Assembly: GCA_012295275.1 (NCBI GenBank)
Contig: CM022671.1
Span: 11,755,678-11,770,677 of the forward strand
Length of the DNA stretch: 15,000 nucleotides
Source of the DNA: Chrysomallon squamiferum
Taxonomy: Eukaryota > Mollusca > Gastropoda > Neomphalida > Peltospiridae
Direction: 5' to 3'
The notes below the pieces were generated by a model that saw only the letters and a program-made list of their open reading frames with translations, was not told the origin of the DNA and searched no databases. How positions within the stretch are numbered: position 1 is the stretch's first letter; the number at the start of each line of letters is the position of its first letter. The position numbers were made by a program, and so were the translations under genes. Below are positions 1 through 8,260 of this stretch, piece after piece.

Positions 1-1140
1 AAAATAGTTGTTTTGTGTGGGGAGGAGGAACTAATTTTAGTCAGTTACACATTTTTGTGCCTCACTTCTTTGTATGGATGTCGGTAGCCTGGGGATTATT
101 AACTCACAGTCATGTAATATATTTATTTACCTGACTACAAACATGCAATGAAAAACTATAGTAAATTACCCTTTGTACTTTGATTGCTTTATGTTGCTTT
201 ATGCGATCTAAAATTATAGGACAACATATTCGCAGTTCTAAATTTATAAACTCATGTAACTGGTATTAACTCTTCAGAAAACAGATTGAATATAAATATA
301 AACTACGTACATATACGATTCCAGTTTCATACGACGCTGATATGTAAACAAAAACAAAACAACTTTTAGAGTAAACACAAAAATAACAACAACAAAAAAA
401 TTAATCACGTACTGTTTATCCCTGTTTGTGTTTGGCCCATGAAGGTGGATTTTTATCATGAATGTACATCAGTCGGTGAAACTGTACAGGAACAAAGTAA
501 ATATATTATTATTCATATTATTCATATTCATATTCATATTATTATTACTATCAATTTTATTGATTTTTTTTTTTTTTTTTTTTTTTTTCATTTTCATATA
601 TATCCGTATGTTTACCGAATGGATCTACATCCATTTCTTCGATATTTCTGTCATCTACTACTTCCATCTCAATGAGTTCTTCGAATCTAATTCTGAAAGA
701 ATAAATTTAAAACTATTTATACTTCAAAAACAATATTTATATCATTTATAGCCTGTATTAAAGTTTTACGTTATTATCTGTGGATTTTCTTCCAGCATAT
801 TCCATGATTCTAGAGAGACTCTTCACCCCCAGAGATGCGCTGTTGCCGACTCTAGTAATAACAATTATTATTAATAGATCCATTATTTATTTTGTCTTAT
901 TTTTTACTTTTACCAGATATCTTTTTATCTGAAATATATTGATTTTATGTCTATCATAATTTTACCCGCTCCAGAAATTTCTTATTTATTATTTTATTAT
1001 TCGTTAATATAAATATATAGAAATTAATTTATCTATGGTAAATAATCTACCTCTAGAAGATTTCACTAAGACAGAAATTAAACTTATATAAAAGAAACTG
1101 CAACACATGAGTCAATGATTATATTTCAACATGTATAATT
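1..1140. other. AT-rich noncoding stretch
   Basis: Apart from the simple repeat at 509-588 I see no gene, RNA or splice structure here. A 61-codon minus-strand frame at 274-459 is hydrophobic low-complexity sequence from AT-rich DNA. Confidence 0.6.
509..588. repeat. (ATTCAT/ATT)n array followed by a 25-base poly-T tract
   Basis: Hexamer and trimer units run from about 509 to 548, with T25 at 564-588. The overlapping open frames at 439-751 are made mostly of Ile/Phe/His runs from this repeat and are not genes. Confidence 0.9.
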
Positions 1141-1184
1141 CACGAAAATTCTTTCAACTACTGTTTCTATATACGTACAGTTTT

Positions 1185-1194
1185 GATGACGTCA
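1185..1194. promoter_or_regulatory. Perfect CRE-type palindrome ATGACGTCAT
   Basis: The 8-bp CREB/ATF consensus TGACGTCA sits at 1187-1194 inside a 10-bp perfect palindrome. It is followed by a less AT-rich 120 bp with CpGs. No gene was recognised immediately downstream on either strand, so a promoter role is only possible. Confidence 0.4.
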
Positions 1195-1319
1195 TAAAAG
1201 AAAGGTGAAGGTGAAGGAGGCCGAAGTCATTAACGTTAAACATCGGAGCTTTCCGAATTGTTTCGCCTAAACCAGAAAAGATGAAACTCGTTCTCTAATC
1301 ACTAATATTAAGTGAAGTG

Positions 1320-2000
1320 CACATATATTTCATAAACAATTAATAATATTATTTCTTTCTTTCTAAAATTTATATATTTTTCTGAATGTGTTGTATTTTT
1401 TTTTTCCTTTATAAATTAATTTGATGCCTTAGTATTAATAAAATATGAAATTTAATTTCGCGGCATAATGGTACTGTGTATACAAGCAGGCTATTCATTG
1501 TTCGATCAAATAAAATCAATTTCTGTGTTATTTACTTACATTCGTTAGAGTAAATTTAGTGCTTTTATTGTTAATATTATTTATTTATTTATATCTCGTA
1601 TTTTAATAGGTTACAATTTATGTTTGTGTTTGACAGATTTTTGTATGTCCTGTAATGGTTGAATAGACCAAAACTGATTTCAAATAGACGTATACTAATA
1701 AATATTTTAACAAACTGGTTACAAAGACTATGATTCAGCTTTTAAAGTATTTTCGAATGTTGAGATGATAATAAAAAATATCTATATAATTATAGTAATT
1801 TTATGTCTGATAATTCAGTTTCTGTTTGTGTTTGTGTGAGTAAGAGAGAGAGAGAGAGAGAGAGAGAGATGTGGTGGATGCATGAAAGTAATAGATAAAC
1901 ACTAACTTAAAACTGAAGTTAATTTTTACTCCGTGTGGAAAGGTCTTCAATCTCTCTCTACAGCAAATATTTTTATATTGTTACTGCTGCTGCTGTCACT
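1320..2000. other. AT-rich stretch without a gene, containing a GA microsatellite
   Basis: The GA run is at 1843-1868. The rest is AT-rich unique-looking sequence with no frame, splice pair or RNA fold that I can support. Confidence 0.6.
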
Positions 2001-2041
2001 TTTTTGGGGGTGGGTGGGGGGGACTGCTTTTGTTGTTGTTG
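1985..2041 (+). repeat. CTG run, G-quadruplex-like run, TGT run
   Basis: A short CTG repeat (1985-1994) is followed by T tracts, then at 2006-2022 five G, T, three G, T, seven G, then a TGT repeat. The G run fits the four-G-tract quadruplex pattern if the last seven are split as GGG-G-GGG. Confidence 0.75.
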
Positions 2042-2102
2042 TCTCTGCCAATAATTAGAAGGATCTGTGTGTTATTGCTGACGATCCTACAGCTCTATCT
2101 GC

Positions 2103-2348
2103 TTATACATTTACCAGTCTTTTAAATGTTACAAAATCTTCAGTTATATTAAATATTGCACATTTTGCAATATAAAGCTGCCGATTCTGCATGATGTAAA
2201 ATAATATTACAGATTTCAATTGAAACAGACCTTCATCTTGAGAGGTGTCTTTAATCATCCCTGCTTTTGTAATAACTTTTTTTTTTTCAATGTATTTTAT
2301 TATTAAATCAGTTCGGTCCAGGGAGACTAATCCATGCTTCTTTGACAT
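2103..2348 (-). CDS. Unrecognised 81-codon ORF, doubtful
   Basis: Runs from ATG at 2348 to TAA. The composition is mixed (D, E, K, R, T, G as well as I and F), with the start MSKKHGLVSLDRTDLIIKY. An in-frame TAA lies a few codons upstream, and a possible acceptor (AAATCAG) lies just before the ATG. I recognise no family. An ORF of this length can arise by chance in 15 kb of AT-rich DNA, so a real small gene or exon is only a possibility. Confidence 0.15.
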   Translation of the reverse strand: MSKKHGLVSLDRTDLIIKYIEKKKVITKAGMIKDTSQDEGLFQLKSVILFYIMQNRQLYIAKCAIFNITEDFVTFKRLVNV

Positions 2349-2511
2349 GTTTAATCTGATTTCAGGTTAATCAATTTAGATTCCTACAAGTTGGTCACAA
2401 TCATTGACAAAACAAAATGATTATTTATATTCACTGTCAATTTTGATTTTATTTAAAAAAATAATAATAAAATAAAAAATACTGAAAGAATATATTGCAT
2501 ATATTTTTTAA

Positions 2512-2531
2512 TTTTTTTTTTTTTTTTTTTT
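2512..2531. repeat. Poly-T tract (20 T)
   Basis: Uninterrupted T20 just after AATT. On the minus strand it is an A tract. No poly(A) signal or target-site duplication was found to mark it as a retroposon tail. Confidence 0.9.
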
Positions 2532-2808
2532 GACAGAAAATACTTTTTTTTTTAAATGTTGAGATATCTAGATCACATTAATGATAATGTTTTGAACCAG
2601 ATGTATTTCTCTACAGGTTCACATTACATTGAGTTTGATGTTGTGATACAATATAATTTACTATTGATAGTTTTCAGTGATGATCTGATAACAATTTTGT
2701 AACATTTAGCAAAAACCTCACTGCAGCTAACCAACATGTACTTTCATATATTGATATATTTTTCAAACACTGCCTTAATATTCATGAAACTGGTATCCAA
2801 TATTAGTT

Positions 2809-2830
2809 TATATATATATATATATATATA
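2809..2830. repeat. (TA)n microsatellite
   Basis: Uninterrupted TA run of about 11 units. Confidence 0.9.
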
Positions 2831-2895
2831 GGTCAAGAAGAAAAACAGGTCTATAAATAACAAATACAAATAACATAATAATGAAAACATAATTT

Positions 2896-2913
2896 TGTTC
2901 TTGTACAAGAACA
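2896..2913. repeat. Perfect 18-bp palindrome TGTTCTTGTACAAGAACA
   Basis: All nine base pairs match, with no spacer. The outer halves are TGTTCT and AGAACA, the half-site of steroid-receptor elements, but pointing outward with a 6-bp gap. Confidence 0.85.
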
Positions 2914-3065
2914 TGAATTTAAAAAAAAGACTTTTATAATTATTTTTATAAATGCCATTAACCTATTTAAGATAAAAAAATCATCAGATTTTCCATGACA
3001 TTAATAACAATAATTCAACAGCAAAAAGATTACAATTAACTGGTAATATATCAGTAGCACAGACT

Positions 3066-3089
3066 ATAACTGTTTAAAGTTATTAGCTA
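3066..3089. repeat. Dispersed short repeat, copy 1
   Basis: The 24 bases starting ATAACTGTTTAAA and ending TTATTAGCTA recur at 6261-6285 with one extra G. Weaker similarity (ATAT-TCAGTA-CACA) extends about 15-20 bases on the 5' side of both copies. Confidence 0.6.
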
Positions 3090-3787
3090 GTCATTAATCT
3101 GTGATGACAGTTGGAAAGATGGCATACAGCCTTTATAACTATTTGCTTTAACACAGTGAAATCAAAACAGCCAAACAGAAAATACAAAATTAAAACATTT
3201 TATTCAGTCTTAACACTTTTCATAACATATATTAAGTACAGATTTATAAACATGTATATAGATATGTGAAAAATTTCTAAAACCAAAACTAAAACCAAAT
3301 TCTGACTGTAACAAAAAACAACAAATTGCACATTAATAACAACTAATGACTGATACCATCGTAACAAAATTCAGTAACAAAAATCTCTCACAAAATGTTT
3401 TCTATTTAAAATAACTTGTAGTAATAATAACTGTTATACTTAATGATGTGAACAGAGTTTTTGAATTTCTTGAATTTATAAATGTAGACGTCCTCTACAA
3501 GAATTTTGATGTTATTTTCTTATGTAAAACAAAATACATACTGTACAATTTCAAAAACTGAAGGAACATTTTTCAAAACTTTAAGTTGCATCTTTCCAAA
3601 AAATGTATACCCTTTGCAACCCTAGAAGTTAAAAAATAAATAATAAATGAATCACAATTTTCATTCATTGAAGATATAATGAAATAAGATTATACTAAAA
3701 AGTAGCAACTAGTTTGAGCCATTCTTTTTGCCTGAAGATTTCAAAATGTAAAAATATTCTTTAACAACATACAAATCCTGAATATGA

Positions 3788-4233
3788 TTTATTATTAGCT
3801 ATGTATGTCAAACATTTATTTGCAGACTTCATTTGTTTTTTTGCAATGTTATCAAGAGATATAACCATGAAAAGAAAACTCATATCTTTCTGAAATGAGA
3901 AATTTGTGATTTCATCAGGACTGATTCACCAGTGATCCCTACCTCATGTCAGATCTAAAATAACAGTAATTATTAAAATATAAACGTATATCACTAAACA
4001 AATACCCATCCATTCACCCCATCAGCAGAAATATAAATCAAATTAAAATGTAAAAAATCAACAATTCTCTATTTTCAGCTGATTATAACTCATGTGCATG
4101 ACAGAGCCAAAACAAAAGTATGATTCAGCAAACTAATTAACATAAAAAGAAACAAGACAATACAACAAATAAATATTCTTTAGCCACAGCACCATACAGA
4201 TAGACAGATAGATATATAAAACAATGAAAACGT
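3788..4233 (-). other. Presumed tRNase Z 3' UTR with two candidate poly(A) signals
   Basis: Downstream of the stop the first AATAAA hexamers on the minus strand lie at 3820-3815 and 3793-3788, about 415 and 440 bases after the stop codon. No splice signals or ORFs of note lie between. The 3' end is inferred from these hexamers only, in an AT-rich background where they also occur by chance. Confidence 0.35.
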
Positions 4234-4550
4234 TCATGTGCGTTCCCGGGCCAGTGTGGCTACAATAACCTTGTTTTGTAAAGCTGGAGGTAGCTGTGTT
4301 GCAGTGAAAGACTTGATGTACTCACTTGAGTACTTGTCAGAAAAATGCATCAACACAATATATTCAACATCACTGAAGAGATGAGCATTCTCAATTATCT
4401 CAAACAAGTGTATGTGTCCTCTATCCCGGGCCTTCTTCACCATCTCCTTGCCTGGTTCATCATCAATGTACGTTGCTTCAGTAATCAAAACTTTAACTTT
4501 CAGTAGGTCAGGGTTGGGTGGATTCAGAAAAATATCAAATTTGGTGTCAC
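4234..4550 (-). CDS. tRNase Z coding exon 4 (Gly231 to stop)
   Basis: Encodes DTKFDIFLNPPNP, then VLITEATYIDDEPGK (HEAT-type loop), RGHIHLFEIIENAH (HST-type loop with conserved His) and YIVLMHFSDKY with the last zinc ligand His299. It ends in VATLARERT and TGA at 4236-4234. Asp232 near its start is the bridging metal ligand. Length and ending agree with a short-form tRNase Z C-terminus. Confidence 0.87.
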
Positions 4551-7138
4551 CTTTAAAATATATATTAAAAAAAAATTAATTAAAAAAAGGAATTTTGATT
4601 TATTTGCAGAAATAAGCTAATGTTATATTAAATAATAAAATTAAGGTAATAAACACAGTTTTTATTCCATTTACTGAAATAAAAATTTAACTGATGTATG
4701 TCTTTTTACTCACTAAATATTTATATGTAAAAACAGGTTGGCAGAGTTATTTCCCTTCTATGGTGTAACATGTATATTATTAACAATAGATATAAAAAAT
4801 ATAATTAAACCCATACAGTATCTACATATTATGTATTATTAGTCAAGATTAAGGAATACATGATTTATTTAACAAAGTTTCAACACATTTTTGATCTGTA
4901 GATTATCTAATAAATAACCAGACATCATATAATGCTGTCAGAAGATTGGTATTCTTTATTAGCTGAAATCTACCCTCCCATAGACAGGAAAGCACATAAT
5001 AAATAAACCAGCTGGGCAATACTAACTGGGATAAGAAAAGGCCCACTGGGCACAGTAAGACATTAAAGACCAGTTCATTTTCAGGCCACAGAAGACTTTT
5101 CTTTTCTTTCAGTTTCCTAATAAAATAGACTTGCCTGTGTAAGCCAGTTCAGGCACGCGTGTGACATTGTGAATGGCAACTCCCTGTCTGTCCAGTTTGG
5201 CTAACTCGTGACTTGGTCTTCCTACGTATTTCTCTTTGAGCTTTCTGTGGTCTTTGTACAATAGATATCCCTGACTCCTCACTCTGTGAGCTGTTGGGAA
5301 AGGCTTAATGATATGATAATTAGGCAACTGAAAAAGAAAGTACTAATAATGGTTTTTAACAAGTATAATTTAAAATTATAATTTGTACATTACTGAAGAC
5401 ATATTATTGTCAAGTACTTGCTACCAGAGAAAATTAAAAAACACCCCTGTTTTAGATATACTCTGCTTTTTGAAATGTGTATGGGATGTATTTCATTAGG
5501 TTAAATTAATCACTATTACTGCTGTGCTAGACAAACTGAGAAATATGACTACCTGATGAGACTTAAAGATCTGTCTTTTGTACATGACTTCATATGGAGT
5601 GATAATAACATCCTTTGCCATTACTGACTTGAATTGCTAACTCAATTTGTATAGAGCTGTTATTGGAGATTTAACAAATTTCCATTGCTCTGCAACTTAC
5701 ACCATGTTTCTGTGTGCACAAACAAAAGGCTAATTAAGTGATAAAGTTCTCCAACTTGATGTAATTGCACTTTGTTGATAAATCTTTATTACAAATTCAT
5801 ATTAACACAGTGTTCAACTGTAAAATGTTAATACAAACAGAACACACACATGCTGACACACACACATACAAGTGGACATAATACATTCAATCATCAAAAA
5901 TAGCTACCAATATATCATCATTGATGTTGGATGGTTGTATGTTGAGATCTGCTAACACATCTACTGTTTCAGCAATGACACTGTAGTTCTCTGCAACTCG
6001 TCGAAGTGGGTCAACAAGATGTGCTGGAACGTGGTAGAAAGCTTTTGACATGGAATACAGAAACCGCTTGGCTGCGTGCTGGGGCAAACCTGCTATGTGA
6101 TCCATGTGACCATGACTGAAAAGTAGTCAAATCAAACACTGTAATAATGACGATGTATGAATCTTACTTTATTTTAAAACAACAGTTCATAAACATAATG
6201 AATAGTGCATTTTTAATTCTCATCTCAGGAATGAACTAATGGATATGTCAGTACACAACAATAACTGTTTAAAGGTTATTAGCTAAATTCCTTATTATGT
6301 TTTAGTAAGTGAAAGATGGAATCTGTTGTTACCATTTTCTGGTCTATTCATAGAGTCAGTAAAAAATTTATTATTTTTTGCATATTTTTTCTCACTGGCA
6401 AAAAAGAATGTAAACATCTGATAAAATATGGTAGGTGCAGGATGAGTCTTCTCATTGTGCGAGATCCTGGTAACATGACAGTTCAGTGCACTGATGAGGA
6501 TTAATCCTGTTACTATTGGAAATGTGTTGAATGTTGTATCATCCTGCGGTATATTCACTGAAATGACTCAAAAACTGGTTAACAAGGAGATCTGATTTTA
6601 ACAATCTGATGAAGTCAACATGAGATACCAACAGTATCTTGCTGTGCATTTAATCAGAAATATATTAGGATAAACAAGAATGTTGTACCTTTAAATTTGC
6701 AAAAATATATTCAACTTTTAATGTATACAAAAAATATATGTATGTATGAATATATGTGGGTGGGTGGAAGCTTTTTGGTAGAGGTCTTTGTTTTATTTGT
6801 TTTGTTTTTTTTCTTCTTCTTACATTAACAAAGTAAACATATTTATACCTAATAAAAACATGTTTGCAGCCAACACTTTCTCGAACAGCGTATCCAATGT
6901 CGAATGCAACTAAAAGTTCATCAGATCTAACAACAACACATGTCTCAAGTCCAGATATAGACCAAACATAAAGGTCATATTTACCACACTGTAACCAACC
7001 ATCCATTCTCGACTTCACCAACTCAGTCTTGTATCTTGATTTGCACTGTGAATGTTTGTAATAACTTGTAGAACTTTCCGAATTCTGTTTTAACAAACAA
7101 GTAGAGATGCGGTATAAACATCTAGTGAAATTAAGCAT
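4234..7138 (-). CDS. tRNase Z (short, TRZ1-like tRNA 3'-processing endoribonuclease), four exons
   Basis: Spliced product of about 335 residues, joining 7138-6849, 6115-5908, 5327-5135 and 4550-4234. Enzymes of this family cut the 3' trailer from precursor tRNAs with a two-zinc metallo-beta-lactamase site. Visible motifs are AFDIG (Asp80), HGHMDH (98-103), TAH (His180), TGDT (Asp232), TEATYIDD (254-261, the HEAT-loop position), GHIHLFE (275-281, the HST-loop position) and MHFSDKY (His299). Order, spacing and flanking residues match Arabidopsis TRZ1 as I remember it (about 280 residues) better than animal ELAC1, whose motif reads HLHGDH. An in-frame TAG lies two codons before the first ATG, so Met1 is the earliest start unless an upstream exon is spliced in. 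Residues 1-44 are basic and Ser-rich, like a mitochondrial presequence. Met45 aligns with the usual family start. No frameshift or premature stop is seen. Alternative: another MBL-fold hydrolase, but the HEAT and HST-type loops favour tRNase Z. Confidence 0.88.
4551..5134 (-). other. tRNase Z intron 3, non-canonical GC-AG (phase 1, 584 bp)
   Basis: Donor CAG|GCAAGT and acceptor TATTTTAAAG|GTGAC, with a T-rich tract upstream of the acceptor. The join makes ACA GGT GAC ACC, which is T-G-D-T, the invariant aspartate motif. Using the nearest GT (AAG, two bases downstream) would give AAG TGA, an immediate stop. GC-AG introns are a known minor class that keeps a strong remaining donor match, as here. 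Confidence 0.75.
5135..5327 (-). CDS. tRNase Z coding exon 3 (residues 167-230 plus one base)
   Basis: Reads LPNYHIIKPFPTAHRVRS and onward through SQGYLLY to PELAYT, with the metal-ligand His180 in TAH. Both TAHRVRSQGYLLY and the KEKYVG segment match the TRZ1 family layout. The exon ends ACA G, and the lone G needs GT from exon 4 to give Gly231 of the TGDT motif. No GT donor fits here. The sequence at the boundary is CAG|GCAAGT, the consensus form of a GC donor. Confidence 0.83.
5328..5907 (-). other. tRNase Z intron 2 (GT-AG, phase 0, 580 bp)
   Basis: Donor GTAGCT is a poor match to GTRAGT. The acceptor TTTCTTTTTCAG is strong. Just inside the donor end (about 5840-5875 on the + strand) is a CA-rich stretch. 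No ORF of interest was seen within it. Confidence 0.72.
5908..6115 (-). CDS. tRNase Z coding exon 2 (residues 97-166), metal-binding HGHMDH exon
   Basis: Carries the signature HGHMDHIAGLPQHA, which supplies the histidines and Asp that bind the two zinc ions, followed by a helical region ending in NINDDIL. The proposed donor is TTG|GTAGCT at 5908/5907, phase 0. This donor is weak, but it is the position that lets the next exon (LPNYHIIKPFPTAH) align with the family without a gap. Without splicing, the frame reads six more codons to a TGA at 5887. Confidence 0.82.
6116..6848 (-). other. tRNase Z intron 1 (GT-AG, phase 2, 733 bp)
   Basis: Donor AG|GTATAA and acceptor CTACTTTTCAG|T. Joining them restores the conserved SHGHMDH motif. 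ORFs inside it on both strands (6295-6558) have no recognisable product. The part near 6261-6285 carries a short sequence also found at 3066-3089. Confidence 0.82.
6261..6285. repeat. Dispersed short repeat, copy 2 (in tRNase Z intron 1)
   Basis: Matches 3066-3089 apart from one inserted G. The copy is itself partly self-complementary (AATAAC ... GTTATT). Confidence 0.6.
6849..7138 (-). CDS. tRNase Z coding exon 1 (residues 1-96 plus two bases)
   Basis: Begins with ATG at 7138 (A at -3). It holds a basic 44-residue leader, then a second ATG at 7006 (A at -3, G at +4), then the first beta strands with SGLETCVVV and LLVAFDIG, and ends in CKHVFI. The donor is ATTAG|GTATAA. The two leftover bases AG join T of the next exon to make Ser97, giving FISHGHMDH across the join. 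Beyond the donor the frame stays open to 6665 by chance, but it encodes low-complexity intronic sequence. Confidence 0.85.
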
Positions 7139-7330
7139 TCTCTACGTGAAAGCCATATCTGAAATGCACCTTCGCAAATGAAAAACGTTAAGCTACTGGT
7201 TGTTACTAGAATCGATTACACTCCAGCATACGCAACATATCCCGTCGTCTTCCCAATAGATAACTCTGACAAAATAGATATAAACAAATTAGAGTAATCT
7301 CCCCTCGTCCATTAAAAAAAAGAAAGAAAT
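7139..7330 (-). promoter_or_regulatory. Presumed tRNase Z 5' UTR / proximal promoter with an inverted CCAAT
   Basis: This stretch is less AT-rich than its surroundings and has several CpGs. A CCAAT on the + strand at 7253-7257 reads ATTGG relative to the gene, about 115 bases before the start codon. No clear TATA box was seen. The transcription start is unknown. Confidence 0.3.
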
Positions 7331-7453
7331 TATGTCATAACTACTGTATTGAAAAATAGCTGTTGTTATGGGAAATGAACGAACAGCTTAAACATTTAAT
7401 CAATTTTAGTCTAACAGGAAATGTTCTTAAGGGTTTTTTTTTACAAACATACT

Positions 7454-7482
7454 CGCGCGCGCGCACACACACACACACACAC

Positions 7483-7524
<42 letters not shown>
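7454..7524. repeat. Compound microsatellite (CG)n-(CA)n-(TA)n
   Basis: A CG run at 7454-7464 passes directly into a CA run to 7483, then AATT, then a TA run of about 19 units to 7524. It is almost wholly alternating purine-pyrimidine. It lies about 320 bp upstream of the tRNase Z start codon. Confidence 0.95.
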
Positions 7525-7527
<3 letters not shown>

Positions 7528-7830
7528 AATAAAATTTGATTCTCAACATTAGGAATGTGACAATGTCACAAAAACAAACATAAAATTCGACTTCTTAATA
7601 ATCTAGAATTTGTCTGAGACCAAAGAATGATATATTATAGACAAACCCTTTTGTGATGCAGACCATGCTGATGTTGGTGTCATAACGACTTAGGCGGTGT
7701 AACGGGTTTACCGAGATTATGGGTTACTTCAGTGCTTGAACCAAACCTCAGTGCTTTGCCCAAAACGAACGACTTCAAGAAGAAAGAAAAATACAATGCA
7801 GATTGTTTGGCCGTCGCCTGTATTCTTGTA

Positions 7831-7890
7831 ATATTACTACTACTACTATTCTTACTACTATTACTACTACTACTACTACTACTAATAATA
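7831..7890. repeat. (TAC)n / (TTA) microsatellite
   Basis: An imperfect TAC trimer array with TTC and TTA interruptions that decays into AAT units at its 3' side. Confidence 0.88.
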
Positions 7891-8196
7891 TTAATAATCT
7901 TTATTAAATGTTTAAACCTAATATAATAATTGCCTTTAAATGAAAGAAAAAACAGGACTGGACAAAAATTATATAACTCTTAAGAGTTTTACATCAAGCA
8001 GTAAATTAAATTTACGCAAGGCGCACTCAGACCTTTTGACGTTAGGCGTGAGCGGTTCCTGTTTATTTTTATTTTATTTATTTTTATCTGAGGGGCGCTG
8101 TTATTTTAACCAGCCGGTGTTTTATCTCCTAATGATGAAATTTTAAAATTACAATGTCTGCAATCTTTTATAGTAAATCTTGTATTATTTGTTGTT

Positions 8197-8260
8197 ATTT
8201 TATTTATTTATTTATTTATTTATTTTTATTTTATTGCATTGTATTGTATTGTATTGTATA
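8197..8260. repeat. (TTTA)n followed by (GTATT)n
   Basis: A tetramer TTTA array, then about four units of the pentamer GTATT, then further TTTA. Confidence 0.88.

Larger units (their letters stand above)
2350..3787. other. AT-rich intergenic stretch
   Basis: Contains the T20 tract, a TA array at 2809-2830, a perfect 18-bp palindrome at 2896-2913 and a short dispersed repeat at 3066-3089. No coding frame is supported. Confidence 0.6.

Noticed and set aside
439-751. Two overlapping plus-strand frames of 78 and 97 codons
   Set aside because: Mostly Ile, His and Phe runs encoded by the ATT/ATTCAT array and T25 tract.
5129-5131. GT donor alternative for intron 3
   Set aside because: Joining it to 4550 gives AAG TGA, an immediate stop, and loses the TGDT motif.
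6665-6848. Open frame continuing past tRNase Z exon 1
   Set aside because: It lies beyond a good GTATAA donor, is low-complexity and would replace the essential HGHMDH motif.
7732-7926. 64-codon frame with a Leu run that looks like a membrane helix
   Set aside because: The hydrophobic stretch comes from the TAC/CTA microsatellite.
7940-8146. 68-codon plus-strand frame
   Set aside because: No recognisable motif. Half is TTTA-repeat sequence, and the length is within chance for this base composition.
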